64,000 nt of DNA from assembly GCA_938003875.1 (NCBI GenBank), contig CALKWO010000156.1, forward strand, positions 1 through 64,000, given 5' to 3'. This DNA comes from an uncultured bacterium (GTDB lineage Bacteria; Planctomycetota; Uabimicrobiia; Uabimicrobiales; JABWCH01). The translations under genes were made by a program, and so were the position numbers. The first letter of the stretch is position 1, and every line of letters begins with the position of its first letter. Under the pieces are notes generated by a model. It ran no database searches, was not told the origin of the DNA, and was given only the letters and a program-made list of their open reading frames with translations. Shown piece by piece: positions 17,175 through 25,326 of this stretch.

Positions 17175-17233
17175 TGGTGCCGAGAGCAGGGATCGAACCT
17201 GTACGGGGAGTGGGTACCCCACTAGGACCTGAA
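17175..17233 (-). pseudogene. 3' half of a tRNA-Leu (anticodon CAG), 5' half missing
   Basis: From the anticodon loop TTCAGGT (anticodon CAG at 17229-17231) to the encoded CCA (17175-17177) this is a leucine-type tRNA: 3' anticodon strand CCTAG, a long variable arm with GGGG/CCCC, T arm ACAGG-TTCGATC-CCTGC (one A-C mismatch) and acceptor strand TCTCGGC plus ACCA. Upstream of the loop the sequence no longer pairs: CTACA faces CCTAG, and no GCCGAGA acceptor strand or D arm is present. Retention of the 3' half with a break at the anticodon loop is the usual scar of element integration into a tRNA gene. Confidence 0.85.
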
Positions 17234-17553
17234 TGTAGGATGCGCTTATTTTCCGGCCTCTTGCAAACACCCTATTTATGGATGCTTGCAGCCGATTTAT
17301 GGGTATCCTGAGAGCTTTATCGTAAATTCTCTTACTGATCAGAATAACATATTTGTGTTCTTTTCGCCACTATTTTTAACCTCTTTAACCTCCAAAAAAG
17401 TGATTTTTTTTGAAAATTTTTTACTGCCTGATTTTTCCAACAGTTATTGATTGATAAAGAAGAGAATAAAGTTATAATAGATACCTGGATCGGAAATGGC
17501 AGAAAAAGGGAATATCTGCCAAAAAGAAGAGACTTCTTAGAGGAGCAAAAAGT
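17234..17553. other. Junction region between the tRNA-Leu relic and the PARIS-like operon
   Basis: About 320 bp. Two similar direct repeats, each CTTGCA then (C)TATTTATGG or CGATTTATGGG, lie at 17260-17281 and 17285-17303 beside the tRNA break, and could be recombinase-binding sites. The remainder is AT-rich and carries the promoter of the next operon. Confidence 0.4.
17451..17478 (+). promoter_or_regulatory. Sigma-70-type promoter of the PARIS-like operon
   Basis: TTGATA at 17451-17456, a 16-bp spacer, and a perfect TATAAT at 17473-17478. It lies 75 bp before the ATG at 17554, whose AGGAG ribosome site is at 17541-17545. Confidence 0.7.
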
Positions 17554-18531
17554 ATGGTTTCTCATTTTCGGCTTCTATCCACAAGGCTGGTAAATATAGG
17601 CCCTTTTAAAGATACGCTGATTAAATTTACGAATGAAGAAAATATCCCCATGTCTCTCGTTCTTATAGCAGGGGCAAATGGTAGCGGGAAAACCACGGTA
17701 TTGGAGACAATTGCCCATGTAGTATCACTTTTCAACGGAGGCGGGACTTTGTTGAATAAAAATTTATCGAGCCAGGAGTATGCCCAGGTAGATATTGCCC
17801 TGGATGAAAAAAAAATTTCTCTTTTTTATGGACACAAACCGCACGACCAGGAACTTCAGGAGCATTATCTGGGGTATTTCGGAGGCAAGCTGGATTATAG
17901 TTCCGACTCGGTGAGAAAAGATATGATCGCTATACAACGATGCGAACAAAGTATCGTTGATCTTAAAAAATGCGAAGGCCATCCTTCCTTGCTCTATTTT
18001 CCCCATTTTCGAATGATTCATCCTGTACGAGGCGATGCAGTCAGTAAAGAGGTCATTATGTATCGTTGGGTCTTTCGTTACCAGGAATGTAGGCAATTCC
18101 CTGGTTCCCTGGATGCCTATCTTGTGTGGCTTGATTATGCGAAACCAGAAGTTTTTATAGAGGTGAAAGATTTTTTGAATAAATATGCTCTTACCGGCAA
18201 GAAAATCAGCCATGTGGAACGAGAAGAGCTAAAGGCTATCATTATTACTGAACAAGGTGGGAAACACTATCTGGAAGACCTCAGTTCTGGAGAACAGAAT
18301 CTCATGGCCTTGCTCTTAGAAATAAAGAAACGTCTGATCCCTGGTAGCGTACTCATGATTGATGAGATTGAAAACAGTCTGCACGAAGCCTTTGAGTATA
18401 AAATCGGCCATATATTACAAAAATTACAAGAGGAATATCAGCTTCAAATCATTGTATCATCTCATTCAGATACATTTTTGAAACTATTTGGTACACAAAA
18501 TACACTTATTTTTACAGGAATCCAAAGATGA
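17554..18531 (+). CDS. ariA: PARIS-like ATPase AriA (AAA_15/SMC-like)
   Basis: ABC/SMC-type ATPase of 325 residues. Walker A is GANGSGKTT near 40-48, the signature LSSGEQNLMALL lies near 244, Walker B LMIDEIENSLHE near 267, and an H-loop VSSHSD near 303. It is joined by a 4-bp stop/start overlap to a DUF4435 gene. AAA_15 plus DUF4435 is the pair that defines the PARIS anti-phage system, in which AriA holds the effector AriB until a phage anti-restriction protein is sensed. A type I restriction system lies 11 kb away. The pairing and motifs are seen; the assignment to PARIS is an inference from architecture, and an OLD-type nuclease pair is the alternative. Confidence 0.82.
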   Translation: MVSHFRLLSTRLVNIGPFKDTLIKFTNEENIPMSLVLIAGANGSGKTTVLETIAHVVSLFNGGGTLLNKNLSSQEYAQVDIALDEKKISLFYGHKPHDQELQEHYLGYFGGKLDYSSDSVRKDMIAIQRCEQSIVDLKKCEGHPSLLYFPHFRMIHPVRGDAVSKEVIMYRWVFRYQECRQFPGSLDAYLVWLDYAKPEVFIEVKDFLNKYALTGKKISHVEREELKAIIITEQGGKHYLEDLSSGEQNLMALLLEIKKRLIPGSVLMIDEIENSLHEAFEYKIGHILQKLQEEYQLQIIVSSHSDTFLKLFGTQNTLIFTGIQR

Positions 18532-19325
18532 AGCAAGTGATAAAACCTCTCAAAGAAGCCGAAGTCACCGAGATTCTTTTCAAATTGGGAAATCGCAAGC
18601 TAATTCTCCTAGAAGGCCCAACCGATACGGAAGTCATGGAAGGGATTTGGTATGCAGAGTTTTTAGATAGAGTCATGTTCTATGACTGTGGAGGAAACGA
18701 CAACGTTATTCGGTATTGCCACTCCATCAAAAAATTTGTCAAACAAGCTTATGGAATTATAGATCGTGATTTCAAAGAAGAATCAGAAGTAGGTGTGCAT
18801 AACGGGATACTGGTATTATCATTATTCTGTCTGGAGAACTACCTGCTTTTCTCAAACACCGTCTATGAGGAACTGCGCATAGCATTAGCAAAAAAATTTA
18901 CTTCCAGCCTAGCAGAGTTGGAAAAAGACCTATTGGAGTTATGCCGGCGGCTCATACCAATCGTTGCCTCTAACTGGCTAATTTGGGAAGAAAAAAAGGG
19001 CAAAGAGGCTTACTTGACTCCTGGCTTTCCAGCAGAAAAAAGGGATTTTTTACTTCAGCAACTATCTGAAAAAATGGGTACTCCGGAGGCTACTCTACAA
19101 GATCGTCTGATTCAAAAAGAAAAAGAGCTGGAATGCCTCCTGGAAAAATTGGAAATGGCCTATACCAGGATTAGTGGCAAATATCTTTTGAAATTGCTCT
19201 ACCAACATTTTCATTTTCCAGCCTCCGAATCTTATATTCGCAGGAGGCTGGCAGATAGAGCGAAAATTCAGGGGAGCATCAACAAGGAAATTCACGATTT
19301 TGTGATGGGAATCATTCATGCCTAA
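18528..19325 (+). CDS. ariB: PARIS-like effector AriB (DUF4435, TOPRIM-like nuclease)
   Basis: 265-residue partner of the ATPase, translationally coupled to it (ATGA overlap). The N-terminal half has TOPRIM-like acidic motifs: LLEGPTDTEVMEG near 27-39, FYDCGGNDNV near 52-61 and the DRD motif in GIIDRDF near 78-84. The helical C-terminal half matches the DUF4435 layout. In characterised PARIS systems the AriB nuclease cleaves host tRNA after release from AriA and aborts infection. That activity is inferred here. A hairpin terminator follows at 19384. Confidence 0.8.
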   Translation: MKQVIKPLKEAEVTEILFKLGNRKLILLEGPTDTEVMEGIWYAEFLDRVMFYDCGGNDNVIRYCHSIKKFVKQAYGIIDRDFKEESEVGVHNGILVLSLFCLENYLLFSNTVYEELRIALAKKFTSSLAELEKDLLELCRRLIPIVASNWLIWEEKKGKEAYLTPGFPAEKRDFLLQQLSEKMGTPEATLQDRLIQKEKELECLLEKLEMAYTRISGKYLLKLLYQHFHFPASESYIRRRLADRAKIQGSINKEIHDFVMGIIHA

Positions 19326-19383
19326 AATAGGCATCAGTCATGAAGATGAAGAAAAGAAAATGATGGGATTTAGAAAAAAGAAG

Positions 19384-19414
19384 TAAAAGCCCAGCGTTAT
19401 CGACTGGACTTTTA
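19384..19414. terminator. Bidirectional terminator between convergent genes
   Basis: TAAAAG-c-CCAG at 19384-19394 pairs with CTGG-a-CTTTTA at 19404-19414, with A/T runs on both sides, between the convergent ariB and the operon ending at 19430. Confidence 0.7.
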
Positions 19415-19429
19415 TAATTCTCATTTTTC

Positions 19430-19981
19430 TTACTTTTCTGGCAATCCAATTCTGGATAAATAATGTGAAAATCTTTGTGAGATTGATTCTCTAAATATTG
19501 GGCTAATTGAACATATACGATTTTCAAATTTACTTTCTAAATAATATAAAGAAATTGAAAAATAATGTTTAAAATCAATAATAATAGGAGGAATTTCTGT
19601 TTCTTCAGCCAGTTCAATGTAATGATATCTTGCATCTCTGTTACTTTTAATATAATTTTTTTGTTCACTATTTTTTTTTTCAGTAGTAACATTTAATTCT
19701 GAAAGATTTTCCCCTGAGAATAAATGCTGTGCATTATACAAAGGAGCACAGAGTAAAGATACTAAATACTTATCTTGCTTTTTATTTTCTATTCTTTCAA
19801 TAAAATTTTGCTTTAAATCACATTCTTGCGTTAAAATAATAGCTAATGGAAACTCAATCACAGATAAACTGAATTCTCCTTGTATCTCTGAATAACTTTC
19901 ATAAAAGGGCATATTTTTAAATATATCCCCCTGATGAATTCTATTATCATTATATTTTTCCCATTCATACTTGGTTGCCAT
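19430..19981 (-). CDS. Uncharacterised protein with TQECDL motif
   Basis: 183-residue protein of unknown function, last gene of a three-gene operon. Near the N-terminus is IHQGDIF and, after a hydrophobic strand, a conserved-looking ILTQECDL motif (about 50-57). I have a loose memory of proteins that combine a QGD segment with a TQ.CDL motif, but cannot name the family. It has no membrane segment or signal peptide. AAAGGAAGAATTG precedes the ATG at 19981, which overlaps the upstream gene by 17 bp, so the two are coupled. Location among defence genes suggests, but does not show, a defence role. Confidence 0.75.
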   Translation of the reverse strand: MATKYEWEKYNDNRIHQGDIFKNMPFYESYSEIQGEFSLSVIEFPLAIILTQECDLKQNFIERIENKKQDKYLVSLLCAPLYNAQHLFSGENLSELNVTTEKKNSEQKNYIKSNRDARYHYIELAEETEIPPIIIDFKHYFSISLYYLESKFENRICSISPIFRESISQRFSHYLSRIGLPEK

Positions 19982-20306
19982 CAATTCTTCCTTTGATGAT
20001 TTTCCTTTTTACCTTCGATGTAAAATCGAATGATAAATTGGGTTGGCTTTGACTGCTTATCTCTTTATCCAAAATTTTTTGATAATCTGGAGGCTCACCT
20101 GATAAATCATCAGCTGCTGGTTGATTTTCAAGCAAGCACTTTGAATAATCTGGAGGCTCACCTGATAAATCATCAGCTACTGTTTGATTTTCATGCAAGC
20201 ACTTTGAATAATCTGTAGTCTCACCTGATAAATCAGAAGATAAGAGCATAGAATAATCTATAGTTTCAATTGGTAAATGTGACTTATTGTTATTGGATTC
20301 ATCCAT
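19965..20306 (-). CDS. Small protein built of tandem 21-residue repeats
   Basis: 113 residues, middle gene of the operon, overlapping both neighbours (8 bp with the upstream gene, 17 bp with the downstream). Residues about 27-85 are repeats with the core DLSGEPPDYSKCL, present twice nearly identically plus divergent first and last copies. The DNA repeat is exactly 63 bp (20084-20146, 20147-20209, then partial). The C-terminus is basic (KVKRKIIKGRI). It has the look of a flexible linker or adaptor holding several copies of a short peptide that could dock a partner. No family is recognised. AAGGAG lies about 10 nt before the ATG. Confidence 0.75.
   Translation of the reverse strand: MDESNNNKSHLPIETIDYSMLLSSDLSGETTDYSKCLHENQTVADDLSGEPPDYSKCLLENQPAADDLSGEPPDYQKILDKEISSQSQPNLSFDFTSKVKRKIIKGRIDGNQV
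20084..20236. repeat. 63-bp tandem direct repeat inside a coding sequence
   Basis: Unit start AATCTGGAGGCTCACC recurs at 20084 and 20147, and as AATCTGTAGTCTCACC at 20210. The spacing of 63 bp is a multiple of 3 and preserves the frame, so copy number can change without breaking the protein. Confidence 0.85.
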
Positions 20307-21054
20307 TTAATACCATGCTCCTTAGTTTATCAGTAATGCAATCTTCAAAGGTTTTGTTTATTGTCTTATAAAATGTCTCAAAGTATCCATTAATATCATT
20401 AATAGTATGAGGAAAATCAATATAAGCATCAAGATCAATTAAAAAATATCTTTTTTTAATAATGGCTGGATAGTCAGGGTTAAATAGGCCAGATTGTACT
20501 CTCATTTTTATATCATCAAACATAAATTCATTTACAAGAAATGACCTTGTACATTTTTCTAAATCTGCGATCCTTTCAATATGTTTTGAAATACCATCTG
20601 AAAAGTATTGATTTATTTCTTCAAATTTTTCGATTTCGAAATCGAAGATATTAATAAATCTAACACCGGTCCTTCCTACTAAATGATTTGGCATTAATTT
20701 TATAACATGGCTTAATGGTAACATTAAATCATCTTGGAAATCTGCTTTTGATTTAAACTTGGTCAAGACAACCTGCCAGCATCTTTGATTTATTTTTACT
20801 GTTTTTTCTCTATCAATTCCATGAAAAATCCATTCAGGAAATTCATTTCTTTGGGTTTTATAATTTGCATCTTCTTTGGGAGAAAATTTAAATTCTAATG
20901 TCTGCTCAAATCTTGTTGATTTCTCTGTTATGGGAAATCGTTTTTTTATCTCTGTTACTACCCCAACTATATTTTGCTCTGTTAACACCTCAAATGGATT
21001 CAAAAAATCTATTCTTGCTATCACTTGCTTTAAAAAATTTTTTTTATAGCCCAT
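20299..21054 (-). CDS. TIGR04255 family protein
   Basis: 251 residues matching the sporadically distributed TIGR04255 family: an N-terminal strand-rich region, a central WQVVLTKFKS segment, the family-typical GRTGVRFINIF motif near 140-150, and an acidic C-terminal segment with FLIDLDAYID near 205-214. The family has no settled function and appears in accessory regions. It is first in the operon, with GGAGATAACAA before the ATG and an 8-bp overlap into the repeat protein. The family call rests on remembered pattern, not a search. Confidence 0.8.
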   Translation of the reverse strand: MGYKKNFLKQVIARIDFLNPFEVLTEQNIVGVVTEIKKRFPITEKSTRFEQTLEFKFSPKEDANYKTQRNEFPEWIFHGIDREKTVKINQRCWQVVLTKFKSKADFQDDLMLPLSHVIKLMPNHLVGRTGVRFINIFDFEIEKFEEINQYFSDGISKHIERIADLEKCTRSFLVNEFMFDDIKMRVQSGLFNPDYPAIIKKRYFLIDLDAYIDFPHTINDINGYFETFYKTINKTFEDCITDKLRSMVLNG

Positions 21055-21173
21055 TTGTTATCTCCATCATAATTTGTTGCCTCCATGAATTCTTAGTATA
21101 TATAATTTAGTGTTAGATATCATTTATGTGTTTCTATGAAGAAATGGTATCACTTTTGATAATGGTTTCCAAT

Positions 21174-21866
21174 CTATATACCATTTATAATTTTTGAAAA
21201 AAGCTGTTTCCTTAAGTCGTAATGAAAAATCCCAAAAATATAATCTTGCCCATCTTCACCTGTTTGATGAATTGTGCCAACTAATCGAGATTCATCCTTT
21301 TGTAAATGTACTTTTAATGAAGTATTATTTGGCTTTGGATATATTCTAATAATACCTGTTACATACCTATATCCCTGTGACCAAAGCAGTACTCCTAATG
21401 CTATTTTCAACCTACTAGAAACTCTCTTTTTACGGTAATCAGGATGGGTGAGAACTCGCTTAAAATAAACAAGTTTATTTATCTCTTCATTATATAATTT
21501 TTTAATTCTAGCATCAATTTCTATTATACCTGGATTACTTGTGAATTCTCTAATTTTTTCTTGCGTTAATCCGCCATTTTGTAATGTTCTAAATTCAATT
21601 AGGCCAATAATTTTAGGAAAATCAAAAAATGTTTTTTTATTAACTGAAATAAAAAATTGATTTAAAATATTTGCTATTTCTTCTTCTTTTTTAGGATAAG
21701 ATAATACAAGATCTTTATTACAAATATGATATAACTTTAAAATATCTGATATATCTTTTTTATCGGCTAACCGGAACTTTTTATTTATAAATTTTGATAC
21801 AATTTTTTGTAAGAATAAAGAAATTTTTGTCCTTTTATAAAAAATATTATTTTCCAAAATATCCAA
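21174..21866 (-). CDS. GNAT-like acetyltransferase-fold protein
   Basis: 230 residues. The segment YFKRVLTHPDYRKKRVSSRL (about 130-149) has the layout of the GNAT acetyl-CoA pyrophosphate-binding loop: a strand, then basic residues and a helix. NNTSLKVHLQKDES continues the fold. The start is uncertain. The first codon is TTG at 21866 with AAGGA touching it, and a TTG three codons later is better spaced. It lies 12 bp after the AlbA_2 gene on the same strand, so probably co-transcribed. The substrate is unknown. Confidence 0.65.
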   Translation of the reverse strand: MDILENNIFYKRTKISLFLQKIVSKFINKKFRLADKKDISDILKLYHICNKDLVLSYPKKEEEIANILNQFFISVNKKTFFDFPKIIGLIEFRTLQNGGLTQEKIREFTSNPGIIEIDARIKKLYNEEINKLVYFKRVLTHPDYRKKRVSSRLKIALGVLLWSQGYRYVTGIIRIYPKPNNTSLKVHLQKDESRLVGTIHQTGEDGQDYIFGIFHYDLRKQLFSKIINGI

Positions 21867-21878
21867 TCCTTTCTTTAT

Positions 21879-23270
21879 TTATTTACTGTTCAGCTTATCA
21901 TAGCGATTAACCCGAACATTGCTATCTGTTTCTTCCCTCAGCACCTGCCAATGCCCTCCCTTGCGACTGCCAACGCGAACAATATAGCCTGATTTTTTAA
22001 GTTTGGCGATTTGCTTTTCGATAGCTCTGGTAGATATATTGAGTTGCTCTGCTAGTCTGGGAATAGTGATTTCCTGATTTTCAGACAGTTTTTGGAGTAT
22101 CTGCGCTCCTGTATGATCTATAGTTTTTCCCGAACTTTTTCCCGAACTTTTTCCCGAACTTTTTCCCGAACCTTCCAAAGATAGTTGTTGGAGTACATCT
22201 TTATCAAAAGGAAAAACCACTTTGAGAAAATTAGGCGAAAAGACAAAACAGTCTTTAGAATAGGATTTGAGGATGCGTGGTAAACCGGAACCCAGGTATT
22301 CTACCATTTGCAAATCCTTGAATATTCGCATGATTTCTTTATTTCTAGGAATGGAATATCCATCGAAAAATTCTTCTCTTCCAAGACCCTGGGGAAGTCC
22401 GCCGGCAGAGATAATTTCCAGTCTATCTAAAAAAAGTTCGAATTTTGGTGGGGCTTCATTCGAGTAATCATTATGTACGATTGCATTTATGACTGCTTCT
22501 CGAATGGCTACTGGGTCCAGCAATCGTCGTTCAATTCGTTTTCTGGAAGTAATTTGGGTTGCTGTAGGATTTTCAATATCTAATTTATCGAGAACCAGTT
22601 TTGTTGCTTTGATCAAAGAGCAATAACCGTATTCATTGCTTTCTATTAAATCCACTCTGTCCAGTCCTTTATATTTTGCCACTTTTATAGAATTGCCGTT
22701 ATGATCCGCTAGAAGATAAGCAGCGTAATTGTAATCGCCAGATTCGGTTATCAACTCCAGGTTAACTGCAAATTTTTCTCCCAATCCAAAACCGATTTCA
22801 TTGTAGTATATTTTTAATTGTTCAAAAGTCAAATCCTGGCGGGGTGATCTAATTTTGCCGATCGAATTTCGTATCCGTGATGCAAACATATCTTCGATCA
22901 TCCGAACAGGCATAGGTTCTGAAGCACTCCCTATTCGGATATAGCAACCCTTTTCTGACATACCATGCTTTTTTAAGTAATAAGGTTTTTCTGGTCCACT
23001 CGCCACGGCGATTTTTATGATGTCTTTCTCTCTTTCTTTTTCATGAATCACATCAAAAAGCCCTAAGCAAGACGGCTGGATGTTGTTTTTCAATCGGTCT
23101 TTTATTTTCAACTGAATAGAATCAGGGTCATCTATACCAACCGACTGGCCGGTCTTATCAATCCCAAGATAAATGAATCCTCCTTCGCGGTAATTCAAAA
23201 AAGCCACTACTTCCTTTTCCAGAGAATCAGTTAATTCTCTTTTGTATTCGATGCGATTGGATTCATTCAT
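21879..23270 (-). CDS. AlbA_2/Schlafen-type ATP-binding transcriptional regulator
   Basis: 463 residues. The N-terminal AlbA_2 (Schlafen AAA_4) domain starts ESNRIEYKREL and includes FIYLGIDKTGQSVGI. The middle contains an ATPase_4-like region with REAVINAIVHNDYS and YLGSGLPRI. A linker of four SGKS repeats follows, then a winged helix (TIPRLAEQLNISTRAIEKQI). This is the familiar layout of RecG-like/AlbA_2 regulators, which are common in accessory and defence islands. AAGGATGAGAT precedes the ATG. The repeat linker is encoded by a 12-bp tandem repeat and is likely to vary in length. Confidence 0.9.
   Translation of the reverse strand: MNESNRIEYKRELTDSLEKEVVAFLNYREGGFIYLGIDKTGQSVGIDDPDSIQLKIKDRLKNNIQPSCLGLFDVIHEKEREKDIIKIAVASGPEKPYYLKKHGMSEKGCYIRIGSASEPMPVRMIEDMFASRIRNSIGKIRSPRQDLTFEQLKIYYNEIGFGLGEKFAVNLELITESGDYNYAAYLLADHNGNSIKVAKYKGLDRVDLIESNEYGYCSLIKATKLVLDKLDIENPTATQITSRKRIERRLLDPVAIREAVINAIVHNDYSNEAPPKFELFLDRLEIISAGGLPQGLGREEFFDGYSIPRNKEIMRIFKDLQMVEYLGSGLPRILKSYSKDCFVFSPNFLKVVFPFDKDVLQQLSLEGSGKSSGKSSGKSSGKTIDHTGAQILQKLSENQEITIPRLAEQLNISTRAIEKQIAKLKKSGYIVRVGSRKGGHWQVLREETDSNVRVNRYDKLNSK
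22124..22171. repeat. Four tandem 12-bp repeats coding an SGKS linker
   Basis: TTTTTCCCGAAC is repeated four times without interruption on the plus strand, giving GSGKSSGKSSGKSSGKT in the protein between the ATPase-like region and the winged helix. The 12-bp period keeps the frame. Confidence 0.9.
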
Positions 23271-23615
23271 ATCTCATCCTTCTTCCAAAGAGTTCTATAT
23301 TTATCCCAATAAAACGTTAGCATACGGTTTCAAAAATTTGTCTAACATTATACAGGAGAAACCAAAACAATCAAGGAAAAACAGATGGCTAAACCTGCCC
23401 ACGGTCATGGTGAGTACATAGTATTTTTGCTTTATCCCCAATACTAACTTTAGATCAAAAGTTAGTATTGCCTTTTCCCTCCCAATCCCTTTTCCCAAAA
23501 GGCTTTTCCATAATTTTTTTTTAGCATTCCTTTTTAGTTTGTATTTTAATCTTAACTATAGTATATTTTATTACATATTAGTTAATATTAAGGCGATTGA
23601 AAAAGAGGAGTGAAA
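23271..23615. other. Intergenic region with a 13-bp hairpin at 23439-23470
   Basis: Between the divergent AlbA_2 and recombinase genes. CAATACTAACTTT at 23439-23451 is exactly inverted at 23458-23470 with a 6-bp loop. There is no T-run in either direction, so an operator or recombination site fits better than a terminator. The last 80 bp before the recombinase are AT-rich. No further gene is seen. Confidence 0.5.
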
Positions 23616-24212
23616 ATGTCAAATCCTAACCATCCCAAAAAAGGTTGCACTATAACCGTTGATCCCATACGAACGGTCAAAGATATTAAAGCTATTATTG
23701 CTTTGCTCGAAAAGAGTCCGAGGGATCGGTTGCTTTTTGTCATGGGGGTGAACAATGGTTTAAGGTGTGGTGATCTTCTTCGGTTGAAGGTCAGAGATGT
23801 AAAAAATCTGAAGCCGGGGCAGATGATTTCTATCAGGGAGAGTAAGACCGGTAAGACAAATATTCTGGCTGTGAACAAAACCGTGTACAAGCATCTCAGA
23901 GGGTATCTCGACCAGTACCAGGTGGATGATGACGATCCTTTGTTTTGTAGTCGGAAGTCTGAGAAAAAGCCTATTACGATCCAAACGGTCAACAGTCTGG
24001 TAAAAAAGTGGACTAGGGAAATCAATCTATCGGGAAACTTCGGAGCGCATAGCCTTCGGAAAACGTGGGGCTACATACAAAGGGTGGAACATGGGGTAGG
24101 CTTTGAAATTCTTTGCAAGCGATTCAATCATTCTTCCCCTGCTGTGACAATGAGGTACCTGGGAATCCAGGATAAGGAAGTGCATTCTACTTTGATGAAT
24201 GAAATCGGTTAG
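23616..24212 (+). CDS. Short tyrosine recombinase (catalytic domain only)
   Basis: 198 residues, consisting of little more than the catalytic domain of a tyrosine recombinase. It has Arg in NNGLRCGDLLRLK near 45, HSLRKTWGY near 147-155, the second His in FNHSSPAVTMRY, and a Tyr in MRYLGI near 183. It lacks the N-terminal core-binding domain of integrases, so it is either a minimal recombinase or acts with another. I prefer the ATG at 23616 (AGAGGAG just upstream) over a GTG two codons earlier. Convergent with the EEP gene; a hairpin at 24221-24249 separates them. Confidence 0.88.
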   Translation: MSNPNHPKKGCTITVDPIRTVKDIKAIIALLEKSPRDRLLFVMGVNNGLRCGDLLRLKVRDVKNLKPGQMISIRESKTGKTNILAVNKTVYKHLRGYLDQYQVDDDDPLFCSRKSEKKPITIQTVNSLVKKWTREINLSGNFGAHSLRKTWGYIQRVEHGVGFEILCKRFNHSSPAVTMRYLGIQDKEVHSTLMNEIG

Positions 24213-24220
24213 AAGAAAGA

Positions 24221-24249
24221 TACCCCAACGCTCATTGGCGATGGGGATA
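24221..24249. terminator. Hairpin between convergent genes
   Basis: ATACCCCA-a-CGC pairs with GCG-a-TGGGGATAT around a short loop, 8 bp beyond the recombinase stop and 33 bp before the EEP gene's stop. There is no T-run, so terminator strength is uncertain. Confidence 0.5.
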
Positions 24250-24282
24250 TGCGAATTTAAGGCTGGAAAATAGTGGGACGGT

Positions 24283-25326
24283 TCATCTCTTATCATGGAG
24301 GATGCATGAAACAGGGCGATGATCGCTTGCCACTGTTTTGCTGTTAGCTCCGCTATTAGCTCGTTCATACGCTTCGTGTTCTACTTTTCCTGCATTTTCA
24401 TTTACAACCAGAGGCGCATTACCACGGCAAAGGGTTTGGCTAATGAGAATATGATCGAGTAAGAGTGGATTGGCAGAGGCAGACAAGCCCAAGAGTTCGT
24501 CTTTGTATTTGGCCGTCCACCTCAAATGACTAGGAAAATCAAATAGGGCATGGTTGAAGAATCGTTCGGACAGCATCACGTCTCCTTGAAGATTACCGAT
24601 CAAATCGAAGAAAAGATATCGTTCTTCAAAGTAATCATGCCCAGGCCCATCGTTACAATCTCCCATTAGCAAAATTTTAGGATGGGCAGATTGGACGAAT
24701 CTCGCTGCAATGTATTTTCGAATGTCGTTGGCTTCGGTCGCCAATTTTATTCTAGCACTCAACGAATCGGTTAGATATTTACCTGTTAAATTGTTATCTC
24801 CATCCCTCGTAATTTTCAGTAGATTAATTTTGGATTTTAGATGAACGCCTATGAGTTCAAGGTTATCTTCATTTTGCATATTGTAGAGTAATACCTGAGG
24901 ATGCCTATAATGGTAGTGTTGATCGCTTTTGAGTTCTCCCCAGTAATTGACTTGCCAAGTTTTACTTTGAGTTAAAGACTGCCAAATGTTGGGAGATTGT
25001 AGAGTACATCTATGTGCCAATTCCGGACATACCAGAAAACAAATCCACTGATTTCCCTTGATCTTGTATTCAATATCCTTGTCGCCTAAATTATCCTGCT
25101 CTTGTTTTAAGAAAACTGGAATTAGGTAATTTTCCAATACTTGGCTACAAAAATTTTGAATATTTTTTTCTCCTTGTGGCCCTTCCTGGATACAAAGTAT
25201 GTCGGGGCTAATATCTTTAATCATTCTTTGAATCCGTCTTCTCCTATCTAAAATATGTAGAGAAGGGCTGTCTGAAATCAATCGGTTTGCATGTTCTAAA
25301 TTCCACGTTGTTACTTTTAAAGACAC
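24283..25326 (-). CDS. Endonuclease/exonuclease/phosphatase (EEP) family protein
   Basis: 347 residues with all core EEP motifs of a metal-dependent phosphoesterase: TWNLEH at 7-12, the metal-binding Glu in CIQEG near 48, GVHLKSK near 160, MGDCNDGPG near 220-228, LLDHILIS near 285 and the catalytic SDHRPV near 336. It has no signal peptide, so it acts in the cytoplasm, on DNA, RNA or a small phosphoester. The start is GTG at 25326 with AAGGAG 8 nt upstream. Its position next to a recombinase in a defence-rich stretch makes a nuclease role likely, though this is inference. Confidence 0.9.
   Translation of the reverse strand: MSLKVTTWNLEHANRLISDSPSLHILDRRRRIQRMIKDISPDILCIQEGPQGEKNIQNFCSQVLENYLIPVFLKQEQDNLGDKDIEYKIKGNQWICFLVCPELAHRCTLQSPNIWQSLTQSKTWQVNYWGELKSDQHYHYRHPQVLLYNMQNEDNLELIGVHLKSKINLLKITRDGDNNLTGKYLTDSLSARIKLATEANDIRKYIAARFVQSAHPKILLMGDCNDGPGHDYFEERYLFFDLIGNLQGDVMLSERFFNHALFDFPSHLRWTAKYKDELLGLSASANPLLLDHILISQTLCRGNAPLVVNENAGKVEHEAYERANSGANSKTVASDHRPVSCILHDKR

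Noticed and set aside
17175..17233. Functional tRNA-Leu
   Set aside because: The 5' half, D arm and acceptor partner strand are missing.
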